In this document: positions 51,394 through 60,280 of the stretch, piece by piece
Layout: each line of letters starts with the position of its first letter
Position numbering within the stretch: the stretch's first letter is position 1
Source of the DNA: CBDCFV01 sp965261795
Lineage (GTDB): Bacteria > Chloroflexota > Dehalococcoidia > Lucifugimonadales > UBA3495
NCBI GenBank assembly: GCA_965261795.1
Contig: OZ253476.1
Location: 744,001-808,000 of the forward strand
DNA: 64,000 nt
Direction of reading: 5' to 3'
Made by a program: the position numbers and the translations under genes
Notes under the pieces: model-generated
What the model saw: only the letters and a program-made list of their open reading frames with translations
Databases searched by the model: none
What the model was told of the DNA's origin: nothing

Positions 51394-52254
51394 ATGGCGG
51401 AAATCTATGTGATCAGCGGGGGTACGCCCACGCCGACCCCCGCGCGGTTTGGCAGCGCCCACGTGCTCAAGGTGGGTGATCAGCATCTCATGTTCGACTG
51501 CGGCCCCGCCGCTACCCACAAGCTGGTCAAGGCGGGACTCTTCCCCACACAGATCGACTACCTGTTTTTCACCCACCATCACTTCGACCACGACATAGAT
51601 TATCCGTGCTTCCTGCTTTGCCGCTGGGACCAGAGCGTCGGAAAGGAAAACAAGCTTCAGGTGTTTGGCCCCACTCTGACCGAGAAGATAACCGAGGGCA
51701 TCATCGGACAGGATGGCCTGTTCTCCCACGACTGGAAAGCGCGGGTGAACCATCCACTTAGCCAGCAGGTGTTCGTTAACCGCGGGGGCACCCTTCCGCG
51801 CCCTGAGCCGTCGGTGCTGGCTACCGACGTAACGGCGGGGCCGGTGCACAGCGGCAACGACTGGCAGGTTACATCAGCCGATGCCGAGCACGTTCAGCCT
51901 TGGCTGGACTCCCTTGCCTATCGCGTGGATACATCGGACGGCAGCGTAGTGTTCACCGGCGACACCCAGCCCTGCCAAAGCGTGATCGACTTGGCCAAGG
52001 GCGCCGACATGATGCTTTGCATGTGCTGGGACGACCAGGAAATAATGGATGAAAACGGAGAGGCCGGCGGCCAGTGCGGCACGCTGGGGGCCGCCCGCAT
52101 GGCCCAGGAAGCGGGCGTCGGAAAGCTGGTGCTGGTCCACATTGGCCCGCACCTTTCCGGGCACGGGCCAATGGAGAAGGGCATCGGCGACATACGCCGT
52201 GTCTACGACGGCCAGTTGGTGTTTTCAGAGGAGTTAATGCGTATCGCCCTCTGA
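51394..52254 (+). CDS. MBL-fold metallo-hydrolase
   Basis: 286 residues from ATG 51394 (AAAAGGAG 6-8 nt upstream). The metal motif THHHFDHD (His61, His63, Asp65, His66) follows the leading strand LMFDCGPAATHKL. Further ligands are in the DAEHVQPWL and FTGDTQPC blocks, and VHIGPH near the end. It resembles RNase Z/arylsulfatase-like and phosphodiesterase-like MBL proteins; the substrate is not clear. Cytoplasmic, no signal peptide. Confidence 0.9.
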   Translation: MAEIYVISGGTPTPTPARFGSAHVLKVGDQHLMFDCGPAATHKLVKAGLFPTQIDYLFFTHHHFDHDIDYPCFLLCRWDQSVGKENKLQVFGPTLTEKITEGIIGQDGLFSHDWKARVNHPLSQQVFVNRGGTLPRPEPSVLATDVTAGPVHSGNDWQVTSADAEHVQPWLDSLAYRVDTSDGSVVFTGDTQPCQSVIDLAKGADMMLCMCWDDQEIMDENGEAGGQCGTLGAARMAQEAGVGKLVLVHIGPHLSGHGPMEKGIGDIRRVYDGQLVFSEELMRIAL

Positions 52255-52290
52255 ACTGCCACTGGCCGCAGTACAGGCCGGCTGCCGGGT

Positions 52291-53118
52291 TCAGGCAGGG
52301 AGGCCCAGCAATCTCGCGCCGTTCAGGTACTCGATCTTTTCCCGCACTCCGTCCCGGAAAGGAAGACGGTTGAAGACTTCGACCATGGGCGCAAGCGGGA
52401 CGACGGGGAAGGCGGTGCCGAAGAGCAGCCGGTCCGACAGGTAGGTGTTGGCCGCTTCCACAAAGTGCATGTAGCCGGGCATTCCCCAGTAAACGTCGGG
52501 GCATAGGTAGATGTTGGAGCGTTTCTTGGCCGCGCCGCAGGCCTCCAGTGTGTAAGGCCAGAAGGCGTGACGCACGATGAAGTTGACCGTTGGAAAGTCC
52601 CTCGCCGCCCGGTCTACATACACCGGATTGGCGTAACCGATGTCCGGCCCGGCTTGGCCGCTGATAGTGTACAACACGCTGGCCCCTCGCTGCCGGCACA
52701 TCTCGTAGATCGGGTAAAGGCCGGGGTCGTCGGGGTATATCGGAGGCATACTGTTGCCAGGCTCCAGCATCACGCCGGGGAAACCCAGCTCGTCCAAGCA
52801 CACCCTAGTCTCCTCGATGCCGTTGGCCACGTTGCTCAGGTCAATGCCCGGAAAGCCGGTGAACTTCCCCGGGTACTGCTTCATCAGGTCTGCCAGGTCC
52901 TGGGTAAGGGTGCCGTCTTTGGCCCGGCCATGACATACGCCGTGGGCGATACCTGCGGCATCCATTTCCTTGACCAGCAGGTCGGTTGAGTGCTGCAATG
53001 CCGCGTCCGACGGCTCCATGTTCATGTCTGCTGCGTTGGCCCTGACTGAAGCCTCCGAATGGACGGCCATATTCGCCAGTGACTTATACGGAGGCCGCAG
53101 GCTAAAATCTATGAGCAT
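52291..53118 (-). CDS. Amidohydrolase family 2 protein
   Basis: 275 residues from ATG 53118 with GGGGAGGA 5 nt upstream. The TIM-barrel amidohydrolase_2 (PF04909) pattern is seen: MLIDFSLRPP at the first strand, GFPGIDLSN, GFPGVMLEPGN, NFIVRHAFWPY (His) and the ending DRLLFGTAFPVVPL. The usual N-terminal D-x-H-x-H is not present, as in some members. Likely a decarboxylase or hydrolase of aromatic or lactone compounds; the substrate is unknown. Convergent with the MBL gene. Confidence 0.85.
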   Translation of the reverse strand: MLIDFSLRPPYKSLANMAVHSEASVRANAADMNMEPSDAALQHSTDLLVKEMDAAGIAHGVCHGRAKDGTLTQDLADLMKQYPGKFTGFPGIDLSNVANGIEETRVCLDELGFPGVMLEPGNSMPPIYPDDPGLYPIYEMCRQRGASVLYTISGQAGPDIGYANPVYVDRAARDFPTVNFIVRHAFWPYTLEACGAAKKRSNIYLCPDVYWGMPGYMHFVEAANTYLSDRLLFGTAFPVVPLAPMVEVFNRLPFRDGVREKIEYLNGARLLGLPA

Positions 53119-53306
53119 CGGTTGTCCTCCCCATGATTGGGTGGGTTTTACAGTCCGGTTTTCCGGCTGAGTAGATGAACGTTCGCTTCAAAGTGTAGTT
53201 GGGCGGTCGGCGCCGGTCAATTTATGCCGGATGACCTGCGAGTTGCCTTCACTCCCCTCCCCGCGTGAGAGGGAACTTTGGAAACATCCGACGGAGGTTG
53301 TGTATT

Positions 53307-54287
53307 ATGGTTACCCTGGTTACCGGCGGGACCGGTTTTGTGGCTTCGAATATCGTGCGGGAGTTGGCGCGGGCGGGGCATCAGGTGGTCTGCCTGGACC
53401 TTAACGCCGCCGATCAATTGGTGAAGGACTTCGTAAAGGAAGTCTCCTCGAATATAACCTTTGTTCAAGGGAACATCCTGGACAAAGAGACGCTGGCCCG
53501 TTTGGGCGACGAGCATCCCATCAACAAAATCGTCCATGCCGCAGTGTACACCGCCAATCGGAGGGACCTGGAGACGCAGCGCAGCAGGGAAATCGTTGAC
53601 ATAAACGTAGAAGGGACGGCCAACCTATTGGACTTGGCGCGAACTCTTGACGTGGACCGGTTCGTTTACGTCAGTTCCGGCTCGGCCTACGGGACGGCCA
53701 GCTTGGCGGACCGGACCCTTAACGAGGACACTCCAGTGGCCCCCCACACGCTGTACGCCATCACCAAGTACACCAGCGAATTGTTGACCCAACGCTACGG
53801 CGAGCTTCACGGGTTTTCAACGGCCAGCGTTCGCTTAAGCACTCCTTACGGGCCTATGGAGAGGACTACCGGCCACCGAGCGGTCATGTCCGTCTTCCAT
53901 GACTGGACCGGGCAAGCTATCAGAGGAGAGGACATCCACGTCGATAACCTGGACTTGGGCCGGGACTACACTTACGTCTCAGACATCGCCGACGGGATTC
54001 GCACGGTGTTGGACGCGCCGTCCTTGCCCCACCACCTCTACAATCTCACGGCTGGGGTCTGGTTGACGTATAGGACGATTCTGGCCCAGATTCAGGCGTC
54101 GATGCCTACGACCAAAGTCGTCGAGGCAGTCAACACTCAAGGCCAATCCGAAGTTCTGGACATATTCAGGGGGCCCTTATCAGGGCACCGGCTTTATCAA
54201 GACCTGAAGTGGACCCCCAAGTATGACCTGAGGGCCGGGTTGGAGAACTACTTCAGGTGGCGCAGGGAGTCGGGGTATTCCGGCTGA
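53307..54287 (+). CDS. NAD-dependent epimerase/dehydratase
   Basis: 326 residues from ATG 53307, with GGAGGT 8 nt upstream. The Rossmann start is MVTLVTGGTGFVASNIVREL (GxxGxxA). The short-chain catalytic part has VSSGSAYG (Ser) and YAITKYTSELL (Tyr-x3-Lys). Further down, DLGRDYTYVSDIADGI is typical of extended SDRs. Probable role in nucleotide-sugar or related small-molecule conversion; the substrate is not shown. It is a single gene with no sugar operon around it. Confidence 0.92.
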   Translation: MVTLVTGGTGFVASNIVRELARAGHQVVCLDLNAADQLVKDFVKEVSSNITFVQGNILDKETLARLGDEHPINKIVHAAVYTANRRDLETQRSREIVDINVEGTANLLDLARTLDVDRFVYVSSGSAYGTASLADRTLNEDTPVAPHTLYAITKYTSELLTQRYGELHGFSTASVRLSTPYGPMERTTGHRAVMSVFHDWTGQAIRGEDIHVDNLDLGRDYTYVSDIADGIRTVLDAPSLPHHLYNLTAGVWLTYRTILAQIQASMPTTKVVEAVNTQGQSEVLDIFRGPLSGHRLYQDLKWTPKYDLRAGLENYFRWRRESGYSG

Positions 54288-54400
54288 TTGTAGTCCGAGC
54301 TAATTGGCCCGAATACAACAATTTTGGCCCGGGACGACGGATGTATTGATGCCGTCTATCCGGAGCATCACCGTCATATGATGCACACACGCGAGGGCAG

Positions 54401-55660
54401 ATGGCGCACATCGCACTTCTCCTGATTATCGTCTTGCTGTTGGCCGCCTCTTGCGTTGAAACGCCAACGCCGTCGCAATCGGTGAAAGACACAGAGCAAA
54501 CGGTCCAGAATGAGGTCATGGCGAAAGTACAGGCGCAGGAGGCTATTTCCGAGGGCGTAGCGGCTACGGTACGCCCTCGGGAGTCTTCCTTCAGCACTCC
54601 ATCACCGGTTCCCGCACCCACTCCGGTTCCAACGTTTACGCCTACTCCAACCGCGGTTCCTACTCCGGCACCGACGTTAACCGCTACCCCAACCACGGTT
54701 CCCACGCCCACAGCGGCTCCGACGTTTACACTTGCTCCAACCATGACTCCCACACCTACTCCGGTTCTGACGGCGACTCCTGTTCCATCGCCGACTCCCA
54801 CGCCCACCCCAGTTCCAACGTTTACGCCTACCCCAACCACAGTTCCTACTCCGGCACCGACGTTAACTGCTACCCCAACCCCGGTTCCCACACCCACAGC
54901 GGCACCGGATAGCATGGAGGTTCACACAATGAGAGTCGTAGATTCCAGCGGTAACGATGTAGCAACTCTGGAGCAGTGGGGTGAATCTGTACGACGCTCC
55001 CATTGGAAGCCGGGACGCAGCGCTTATTCCCTGGCCGATTTCATAGTGAACCGGAGCGGAGCCACGCATCTGGAGTCTCGAATATCTTCCGTCCTGTCGC
55101 AGCCGATCAGGCTGGAGCAGGGTACACCGGAATATGCAGCGAGGTTTGACCGACACCGAAACCCGGCTCGTCTGGACATTGGAATTTCCGGTCAGACTGG
55201 CTCCGGGGAGAGCCTGTTTGTGGGTATAGAGGCCAAGGTTGATGAATCTTTCGGGTCAGAAACGGTATGCGAAAAATATCAGGAAGCCATCGAGACCCTC
55301 AATAGCAATCCGCGGTCAAAAGCGGCAGACAGAGTAAGGGGTTTGCTCTCAAGGTACTTTGCAGATACTGATGAACCGTGTGAGTCCAGATTTGCTGATG
55401 TTGGTTATCAGCTGTTGACCTCAACAGCCGGAACGGTTGCTACGCAGAAGGACGTATCCATATTCTACGTCGCAGTCTTCAAGACTCGCTTGTACGATGA
55501 AGAAAAAGGGAAAGAAAACTACCGGGATTATGAAAACTTCATCACCCAGGTCGGCGGCAAGCTATTGATGAAGGGAGACGATGGGACACTGGCGCACGAG
55601 ATTACCTTGGATGGAAGACGGCTAATCTGTATACACCGGTACTTCGACTTCGGAAACTGA
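54401..55660 (+). CDS. Lipoprotein with long Thr-Pro linker and PD-(D/E)XK-like C-terminal domain
   Basis: 419 residues. The signal has lipobox LAASC (Cys18). Residues 65-165 are almost wholly Pro, Thr, Val and Ala (TPTPVPT). The C-terminal 240 residues are globular: SAYSLADFIVNRSGATHLESRI, then RLDIGISGQ (Asp259) and FVGIEAKVDESFG (Glu277, Lys279), then a helix with repeated charged residues. D...E-x-K on neighbouring strands is the PD-(D/E)XK signature, here resembling cytoplasmic DUF6946-type proteins as I recall them. A nuclease-like domain on an exported lipid-anchored protein is unusual. The nuclease call is an inference. Confidence 0.7.
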   Translation: MAHIALLLIIVLLLAASCVETPTPSQSVKDTEQTVQNEVMAKVQAQEAISEGVAATVRPRESSFSTPSPVPAPTPVPTFTPTPTAVPTPAPTLTATPTTVPTPTAAPTFTLAPTMTPTPTPVLTATPVPSPTPTPTPVPTFTPTPTTVPTPAPTLTATPTPVPTPTAAPDSMEVHTMRVVDSSGNDVATLEQWGESVRRSHWKPGRSAYSLADFIVNRSGATHLESRISSVLSQPIRLEQGTPEYAARFDRHRNPARLDIGISGQTGSGESLFVGIEAKVDESFGSETVCEKYQEAIETLNSNPRSKAADRVRGLLSRYFADTDEPCESRFADVGYQLLTSTAGTVATQKDVSIFYVAVFKTRLYDEEKGKENYRDYENFITQVGGKLLMKGDDGTLAHEITLDGRRLICIHRYFDFGN

Positions 55661-55738
55661 CGGTCTGGCCTGAGTCCGGTTCGCTTCAAAGGAGTCCGGC
55701 AGCCCCGGCGTCTCAGACGGTCCTGGGATGGGCCTTGA

Positions 55739-56626
55739 TCAGGACTTGTCCCTGGGGTGGCGGGCAGCGAAATCGTCGGCGATTTCATTGAAGGTGCAGA
55801 ACCTGACTCCCGGATGCGAGGTAATGTAAGCAACGAGCCTTTCCAGCATCAATATCACTTGAGGCCGGCCGCTCACGTCGGGATGTATCGTAATGGGAAA
55901 GACGGCTTCGTCGTACTCACGGTAGACGTAGTCGAATTGGTCCCGCCACATCTGCTCGATGTCCCTGGGGTTCACGAACCCGTGGCTGTTGGGCGCCTTT
56001 TTGATGAACATCATCGGCGGGAGGTCGTCCAAGTACCAGCTAGCGGGTATCTCGATAAGGTCAGTCTCTTGCCCACGCACCAAGGCGTGCATCCAGTCCT
56101 CGGCTGGGCGGGACATGTCTATCTTAGTCCAGTGGTCTCCCACCCGCACGTAGTAGCACTCGAAGTCCTTGTGCATCAGGCTGTGGTCGTACTTGATGCC
56201 GTGCTTCAGCAGCAACTCGTTGGTGACGTGACTGAACTCCCACCAAGGCGCCACGTAACCCGTCGGCCTGCTTCCGCACAACCGCGTTATCAGGTCTATA
56301 CACCTGACAAGCACTGCCTCTTCCTGCTCCGGGCTCATGTCCAGCGGGTTTTCGTGGGAGTATCCGTGCATACCGATTTCGTGCCCGGCGGCTACGATCA
56401 TATCGGTCTCTTTGGGGAAAGACTCTATGGAGTGCCCCGGTATAAACCAGGTTGTCTTTATGCCCAACCTGTCGAATAGCTTGACCAACCGGGGAGTTCC
56501 CACTTCCCCGGCGAACAAGCCCCGCGATATGTCGTCCGGGGAGTCTTCTCCACCGTAGGAGCCTAACCACCCGGCGACGGCGTCCAGGTCGACGCCGATA
56601 GCGCAAAGTATATTCTTGTTCGGCAT
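55739..56626 (-). CDS. Polysaccharide deacetylase family protein
   Basis: 295 residues from ATG 56626 with GGGGAG 6 nt upstream. The NodB-homology pattern is present: AIGVDLDAVAGWLG (Asp pair), TTWFIPGHSIESFPK, EIGMHGYSHENP (His-x3-His), a GYVAPWWEFS block and, at the end, FPITIHPDVSGRP with the catalytic His. Similar proteins act as allantoinase-like or puuE-type hydrolases as well as sugar deacetylases; absence of a signal peptide favours a cytoplasmic small-molecule role. It follows a 64-residue gene by 10 bp. Confidence 0.9.
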   Translation of the reverse strand: MPNKNILCAIGVDLDAVAGWLGSYGGEDSPDDISRGLFAGEVGTPRLVKLFDRLGIKTTWFIPGHSIESFPKETDMIVAAGHEIGMHGYSHENPLDMSPEQEEAVLVRCIDLITRLCGSRPTGYVAPWWEFSHVTNELLLKHGIKYDHSLMHKDFECYYVRVGDHWTKIDMSRPAEDWMHALVRGQETDLIEIPASWYLDDLPPMMFIKKAPNSHGFVNPRDIEQMWRDQFDYVYREYDEAVFPITIHPDVSGRPQVILMLERLVAYITSHPGVRFCTFNEIADDFAARHPRDKS

Positions 56627-56636
56627 GTTTACTCCC

Positions 56637-56831
56637 CTACGGCATCCACAGCTTTTCGAACTCCCCGCTATCGGGTTCGTAATAGTACAGGTCCTTGGTG
56701 CCTGGCTTGGTGGCGACCAGAGTGTGCACTATCCTCATCTCTTCGTTGTAGGTGAAGATGTGCGGATTGTCCCACTCGCCGGGTGGAAGCGCGTCCAGAA
56801 GTACCTGAAGTTCCGCTTTTGTCGGGTCCAT
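56637..56831 (-). CDS. Small protein, operon partner of the deacetylase
   Basis: 64 residues from ATG 56831; the longer start at 56912 has no SD and adds unlike sequence. The chain is MDPTKAELQVLLDALPPGEW, then IFTYNEEMRIVHTLVATKPG and a YYYEPDSGEFEKLWMP end, so a short helix followed by beta strands. Its stop lies 10 bp before the deacetylase start. No family recognised. Confidence 0.5.
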   Translation of the reverse strand: MDPTKAELQVLLDALPPGEWDNPHIFTYNEEMRIVHTLVATKPGTKDLYYYEPDSGEFEKLWMP

Positions 56832-56949
56832 TTCTTGGCCTTTATTACGATGGAAAGCCGCTGGGCCCGGCTTGGCGTTACCAGACCGCATGACCCAGCG
56901 AAGACTCGCCAAAGTTAGCTGGTGAAACGACTAATGGACCGGTAACCAA

Positions 56950-57810
56950 TTAACCGGCCAGATTGGGCGTAGGCTCCTTGGGGAGTCCTCCCGCCACCAT
57001 CTCCAGGGCCCTCGCTTCCATTTCCGGCATAACGGCGGCGATGACGTCTTCATCCAAGTCCGCGGCCACGCCGGGGTAGCCGGCCCGCTGGATCATCGCG
57101 CCCAGCTTCTTGGACTTGAACTGGCCGAGGGTCCAGTCGAGGGGGTCGGTGACCAGGGTCTTGTCCCAGAAGATGCGGTGGTTCTTGTTCCTGGGGCCGT
57201 AGTGATAATGAGGGGCATCCCAGAAGCAGTCGAAGGCCAGTATCTCGGTCTCTTCCATGAACGGGCGGCCCGGTGTGCCGGCCAAGTCCGCCAGAACGTG
57301 GATAGCCAGACCGCCGTCGCCGCCGTTCTGCAACCGCATCTCCAGCCCGAACCGGATGTTGCCCGCGTCAAATACATCGGTGCCGCGGTTGTGCTTGACC
57401 GTGTTCCTGCCGTTGGCGTAGAGTTGCCGGGCAGTGGAATCTACTTCACTTAAGCCTTGGGCCACGACGCCCATGTCTACTTGGCCCGCCAGTTCCTCAT
57501 ATCCGGCTGCCTTAAGCATGGCCGGCAAATTGTTCTTGATTTGCTTCACGCTCCAGCTTATGGGGTTGCCGTCTACTGTGGAGTCCATCCGGAACAGCTT
57601 GTTCTTTCCTTCTGGACCATAGACGTAGCTCTTTTCGATGTCGAAGCAGTTGAAGCGCAGCACGGTCGTGTCGCTTCCGTTGACTTGGGCGGTCGCCAAT
57701 ATGGCTACTCCTTGATCGGAGTGGTCCTGCAGGTTTCCGTCCCAAAGCTCATGTTGAACGATGAAGGTAATGGGACCGGCTTCAATTCTGGCTCTTCCAC
57801 GTTGCTGCAT
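56950..57810 (-). CDS. Protein with internal repeat, DUF7700-like, function unknown
   Basis: 286 residues from ATG 57810 with GGAGGT 6 nt upstream. Two halves repeat the same pattern: TTVLRFNCFDIEKSYVYGPEG...ISWSVKQIKNNLPAMLKAAGY and EILAFDCFWDAPHYHYGPRN...LDWTLGQFKSKKLGAMIQRAGY. Each half is a beta sheet followed by a helix. The aromatic/His pair (YVYGP, YHYGP) could line a pocket. I recall uncharacterised proteins of this look in Chloroflexota, but no function can be given. A divergent OadG gene is 215 bp away. Confidence 0.7.
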   Translation of the reverse strand: MQQRGRARIEAGPITFIVQHELWDGNLQDHSDQGVAILATAQVNGSDTTVLRFNCFDIEKSYVYGPEGKNKLFRMDSTVDGNPISWSVKQIKNNLPAMLKAAGYEELAGQVDMGVVAQGLSEVDSTARQLYANGRNTVKHNRGTDVFDAGNIRFGLEMRLQNGGDGGLAIHVLADLAGTPGRPFMEETEILAFDCFWDAPHYHYGPRNKNHRIFWDKTLVTDPLDWTLGQFKSKKLGAMIQRAGYPGVAADLDEDVIAAVMPEMEARALEMVAGGLPKEPTPNLAG

Positions 57811-58025
57811 CGCTGAACCTCCAAGTTATTGTAAAATCGTGTATCAGATGGTGCGGGGCGAAGCCCTTCGACGGGGATGGGCCGCCCTTTGGCGCGATTA
57901 TAACATAAGGGTTTCCCGCGTCGAATAATACGATTGGGATAGGCATGATAACCCTTATATAACCACGGTATTTTTCTTGTGTTACAATCGCGCTGAGTAC
58001 CTGCGAAAGCACCAGAAAATGATGA

Positions 58026-58358
58026 GTGGACATGCTGGACTTTGATCTCAACAGAGCACTGGAAATAACTTACAGCGGAGCAATCGCCGCCTTCATGGTT
58101 CTGGCGTTCCTTATCGTTTTCACGGCTCTCCTGAGCCGGTTGACCCACTACAGAGCGCAGGCCCGCGCCTCTGGTGGGACATCGACAATTGAGACGACTT
58201 CGGAGATCCCGGCGCATGTTCCGTTGACGGCTTCGGCTATGTCTGCGGAGGCCGCCGACTCAAGCGACATTGCCGGCGCCTCGTCCATAGATGACTGGAA
58301 AAGCTACGGCAGGTTAGAGGCGTTTTTGTCTCGCGGCGTGAGGAGGCGGGACGGCTAA
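58026..58358 (+). CDS. OadG-like gamma subunit of a sodium-pumping decarboxylase
   Basis: 110 residues, starting GTG 58026 (or ATG 58032; neither has a strong SD). One membrane helix (about 15-37, AIAAFMVLAFLIVFTALLS) is followed by a charged, Ala/Ser-rich tail, the usual make-up of OadG/MmdD. The oadB gene begins 69 bp on. Gamma subunits hold the complex together in the membrane. No alpha (carboxyltransferase) subunit or biotin carrier is in view. Confidence 0.78.
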   Translation: MDMLDFDLNRALEITYSGAIAAFMVLAFLIVFTALLSRLTHYRAQARASGGTSTIETTSEIPAHVPLTASAMSAEAADSSDIAGASSIDDWKSYGRLEAFLSRGVRRRDG

Positions 58359-58427
58359 CTTCCCTATGCCATCCGGCGGGGTCCGGGCGTACCCCCTCGG
58401 GCCGACTGGGAAGACGAGACCATTGCT

Positions 58428-59576
58428 TTGGAGTTTCTGAGAGAATCCGGCTTCGCCGAACTTGGTTGGGGTAATGCGCTATTAATCCTCATCGGGATCG
58501 GGTTCATAGCCGTCGCCGTCATCAAGCGTGCCGAACCCTACGTCCTCTTTCCCATGGGCTTGGGCATCATCCTTACCAACTTGCCCGGTACGGGGTTGGC
58601 GGACTTCGACCCCTCGGGAGAAATGCAAGGCTCCGGACTTTTCGGCATCGTTTTTCACTACACCCTGTCATTCTGGAACATTCTTCCGCCGTTGATTTTC
58701 CTCGGTCTCGGCGCGTTGACCGATTTTGGCCCGATCATCGCCAATCCCAAGACGATGTTATTGGGCGCGGCAGCCCAACTGGGAATTTTCGTCGCCTTCT
58801 GGTTGGCGTTGTCCATCGGCTTCTTCACCACGCCCGACCTTTTTTCCCTGAAAGAGGCAGGGGCTATCGGCATCATCGGAGGCGCGGACGGCCCCACCAC
58901 CATTTTCGCGTCGGCCAAGCTGGCGCCGGACTTGTTGGGCATCACGGCGGTGGTGGCCTACTCCTATATGGCCAGCGTGGTCTTCATCCAACCCCCTTTG
59001 ATGCGCCTGCTCACCACCCGGAAAGAACGGGCCATTCAGATGAAGACCCTCCGGGAGGTCTCGAAATTAGAGAAGCTAGTGTTTCCGGCGGGGGCGATGA
59101 TCATAATCATCCTGCTGGTGCCGTCGTCCGCCCCCCTCATAGCCATGTTCATGATTGGCAACCTATTCGGCGAAAGCGGTGTGGTGCCGAGGCTGAGCAA
59201 CGCGGCATCTAACGAGATACTGAACATCGCGACCATATTCCTGATGATCACCATCGGCACACAGTGGAACGCCGACCGAGTGCTGACCTTCTCAACGCTG
59301 GCCATTCTGGCCTTGGGCTTGGTGGCCTTCAGTTGCGGGACTATCGGCGGGATCCTGTTCGCCAAGCTGATGAACCTGTTTGTGAAGGACAAGGTCAATC
59401 CCCTCATCGGCTCGGCGGGAGTGTCCGCGGTGCCCATGGCCGCCCGCATCTCTCACACCATAGGCCAGGAAGCCGACCCGACCAACTTCCTGCTTCCCCA
59501 CGCCATGGGCCCCAACGTGTCCGGCGTCATCGGCTCTGCCGTGGTCGCCGGGGTGTTTATCTCGATACTGGGATAG
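58428..59576 (+). CDS. Sodium ion-translocating decarboxylase beta subunit
   Basis: 382 residues, starting TTG at 58428 (weak SD; other starts are possible). It is a multi-pass membrane protein with about nine helices. Family marks are the conserved GGADGPTTIFASAKLAP segment with the Na+-binding Asp (about residue 150) and GSAGVSAVPMAARISHTIGQEADPTNFLLPHAMGPNVSGVIGSAVVAGVF at the end. It couples decarboxylation of a biotin-bound carboxyl to Na+ export; the carboxylic acid is not evident. The last 57 bp occur again, with silent changes only, at 60110-60166. Confidence 0.95.
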   Translation: MEFLRESGFAELGWGNALLILIGIGFIAVAVIKRAEPYVLFPMGLGIILTNLPGTGLADFDPSGEMQGSGLFGIVFHYTLSFWNILPPLIFLGLGALTDFGPIIANPKTMLLGAAAQLGIFVAFWLALSIGFFTTPDLFSLKEAGAIGIIGGADGPTTIFASAKLAPDLLGITAVVAYSYMASVVFIQPPLMRLLTTRKERAIQMKTLREVSKLEKLVFPAGAMIIIILLVPSSAPLIAMFMIGNLFGESGVVPRLSNAASNEILNIATIFLMITIGTQWNADRVLTFSTLAILALGLVAFSCGTIGGILFAKLMNLFVKDKVNPLIGSAGVSAVPMAARISHTIGQEADPTNFLLPHAMGPNVSGVIGSAVVAGVFISILG

Positions 59577-59580
59577 GCGG
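59524..59580 (+). repeat. Left copy of a 57-bp direct repeat (oadB 3' end)
   Basis: It covers the last codons of oadB and 4 bp beyond. It matches 60110-60166 at 52 of 57 positions; all five differences fall at third codon positions and are silent. Confidence 0.85.
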
Positions 59581-59716
59581 GGCAAATAAGGCTGAGTGGT
59601 CTCCTTGAACGCCGCATTTGTCATACCGCAGACTACATCGAGGACGCCGGAGCGTTGGCCGACACCGGAGAGTAATGCACCAGCAGAGGGTACGGCCAAC
59701 TGGAAGGAGAAAGTAC

Positions 59717-60094
59717 ATGATGGCAGTGGAAGAACACCGGGAAACGGCCTTGGCCTTCCTGGATGCGTCGGACCGGGAGTTTGATGCAGGCGACGTTCTC
59801 CAAGCGTCTGAAAAGTTGTGGGGGGCCTTCTCCCACGCCGTAACCGCCGTCTGCAAACAAAGGGGCTGGGACTGCGGGACGCACCGGCAACTGATCAACT
59901 CCGCCAAGCAGTTGGTAGTGGAGGATGGCGCGTCGTACCACAGCCCCGGCAACTTGGGGATTGCCATAGGCGAAGCCAAGCTCTTCCACACCAACTTTTA
60001 CACCGGGTCCCTGGAGGACTATGAAATCGAGTCTGGGCGTCCTCTGGTCCGGGCCTTCGTCCAGTGGACGGTAAACCTGACGCAAGAGGACTGA
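59717..60094 (+). CDS. HEPN/PaREP1-like small helical protein
   Basis: 125 residues from ATG 59717 with GGAAGGAG 7-9 nt upstream. It is all helical: ETALAFLDASDREFDAGDVLQASEKLWGAFSHAVTAVCKQ, then HRQLINSAKQL, AIGEAKLFHTNFYTGSLEDYEI and RAFVQWTV. The helix with A-S-E-K-x-W-x-A-x-x-H is typical of PaREP1 and HEPN-like proteins. No clear R-x4-6-H RNase motif. The gene sits between two 57-bp copies of the oadB 3' end and ahead of a Septu-like pair. Function unknown. Confidence 0.65.
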   Translation: MMAVEEHRETALAFLDASDREFDAGDVLQASEKLWGAFSHAVTAVCKQRGWDCGTHRQLINSAKQLVVEDGASYHSPGNLGIAIGEAKLFHTNFYTGSLEDYEIESGRPLVRAFVQWTVNLTQED

Positions 60095-60109
60095 TGTCGC
60101 CTCCGGTCA

Positions 60110-60166
60110 GCGTCATCGGCTCCGCCGTGGTGGCGGGAGTGTTTATTTCGATACTGGGATAGGCGG
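60110..60166 (+). pseudogene. Remnant of an oadB 3' end (right copy of the direct repeat)
   Basis: It encodes the same last residues as oadB (VIGSAVVAGVFISILG, stop at 60160-60162) but has no gene upstream: the preceding bases belong to the end of the HEPN-like gene region. All differences from oadB are silent, so it derives from a functional oadB gene, perhaps another allele or paralogue. Confidence 0.75.
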
Positions 60167-60280
60167 TGCCCGCGCGTAAGCCCCCGTTCGCCCCGATCGG
60201 AGTTACCCCTTACGGTGGGTAGGACAAACCAAAAGACCCTGCTCTTGGACTGGTATACTCTACAAGGGAGGGTAACTGAT

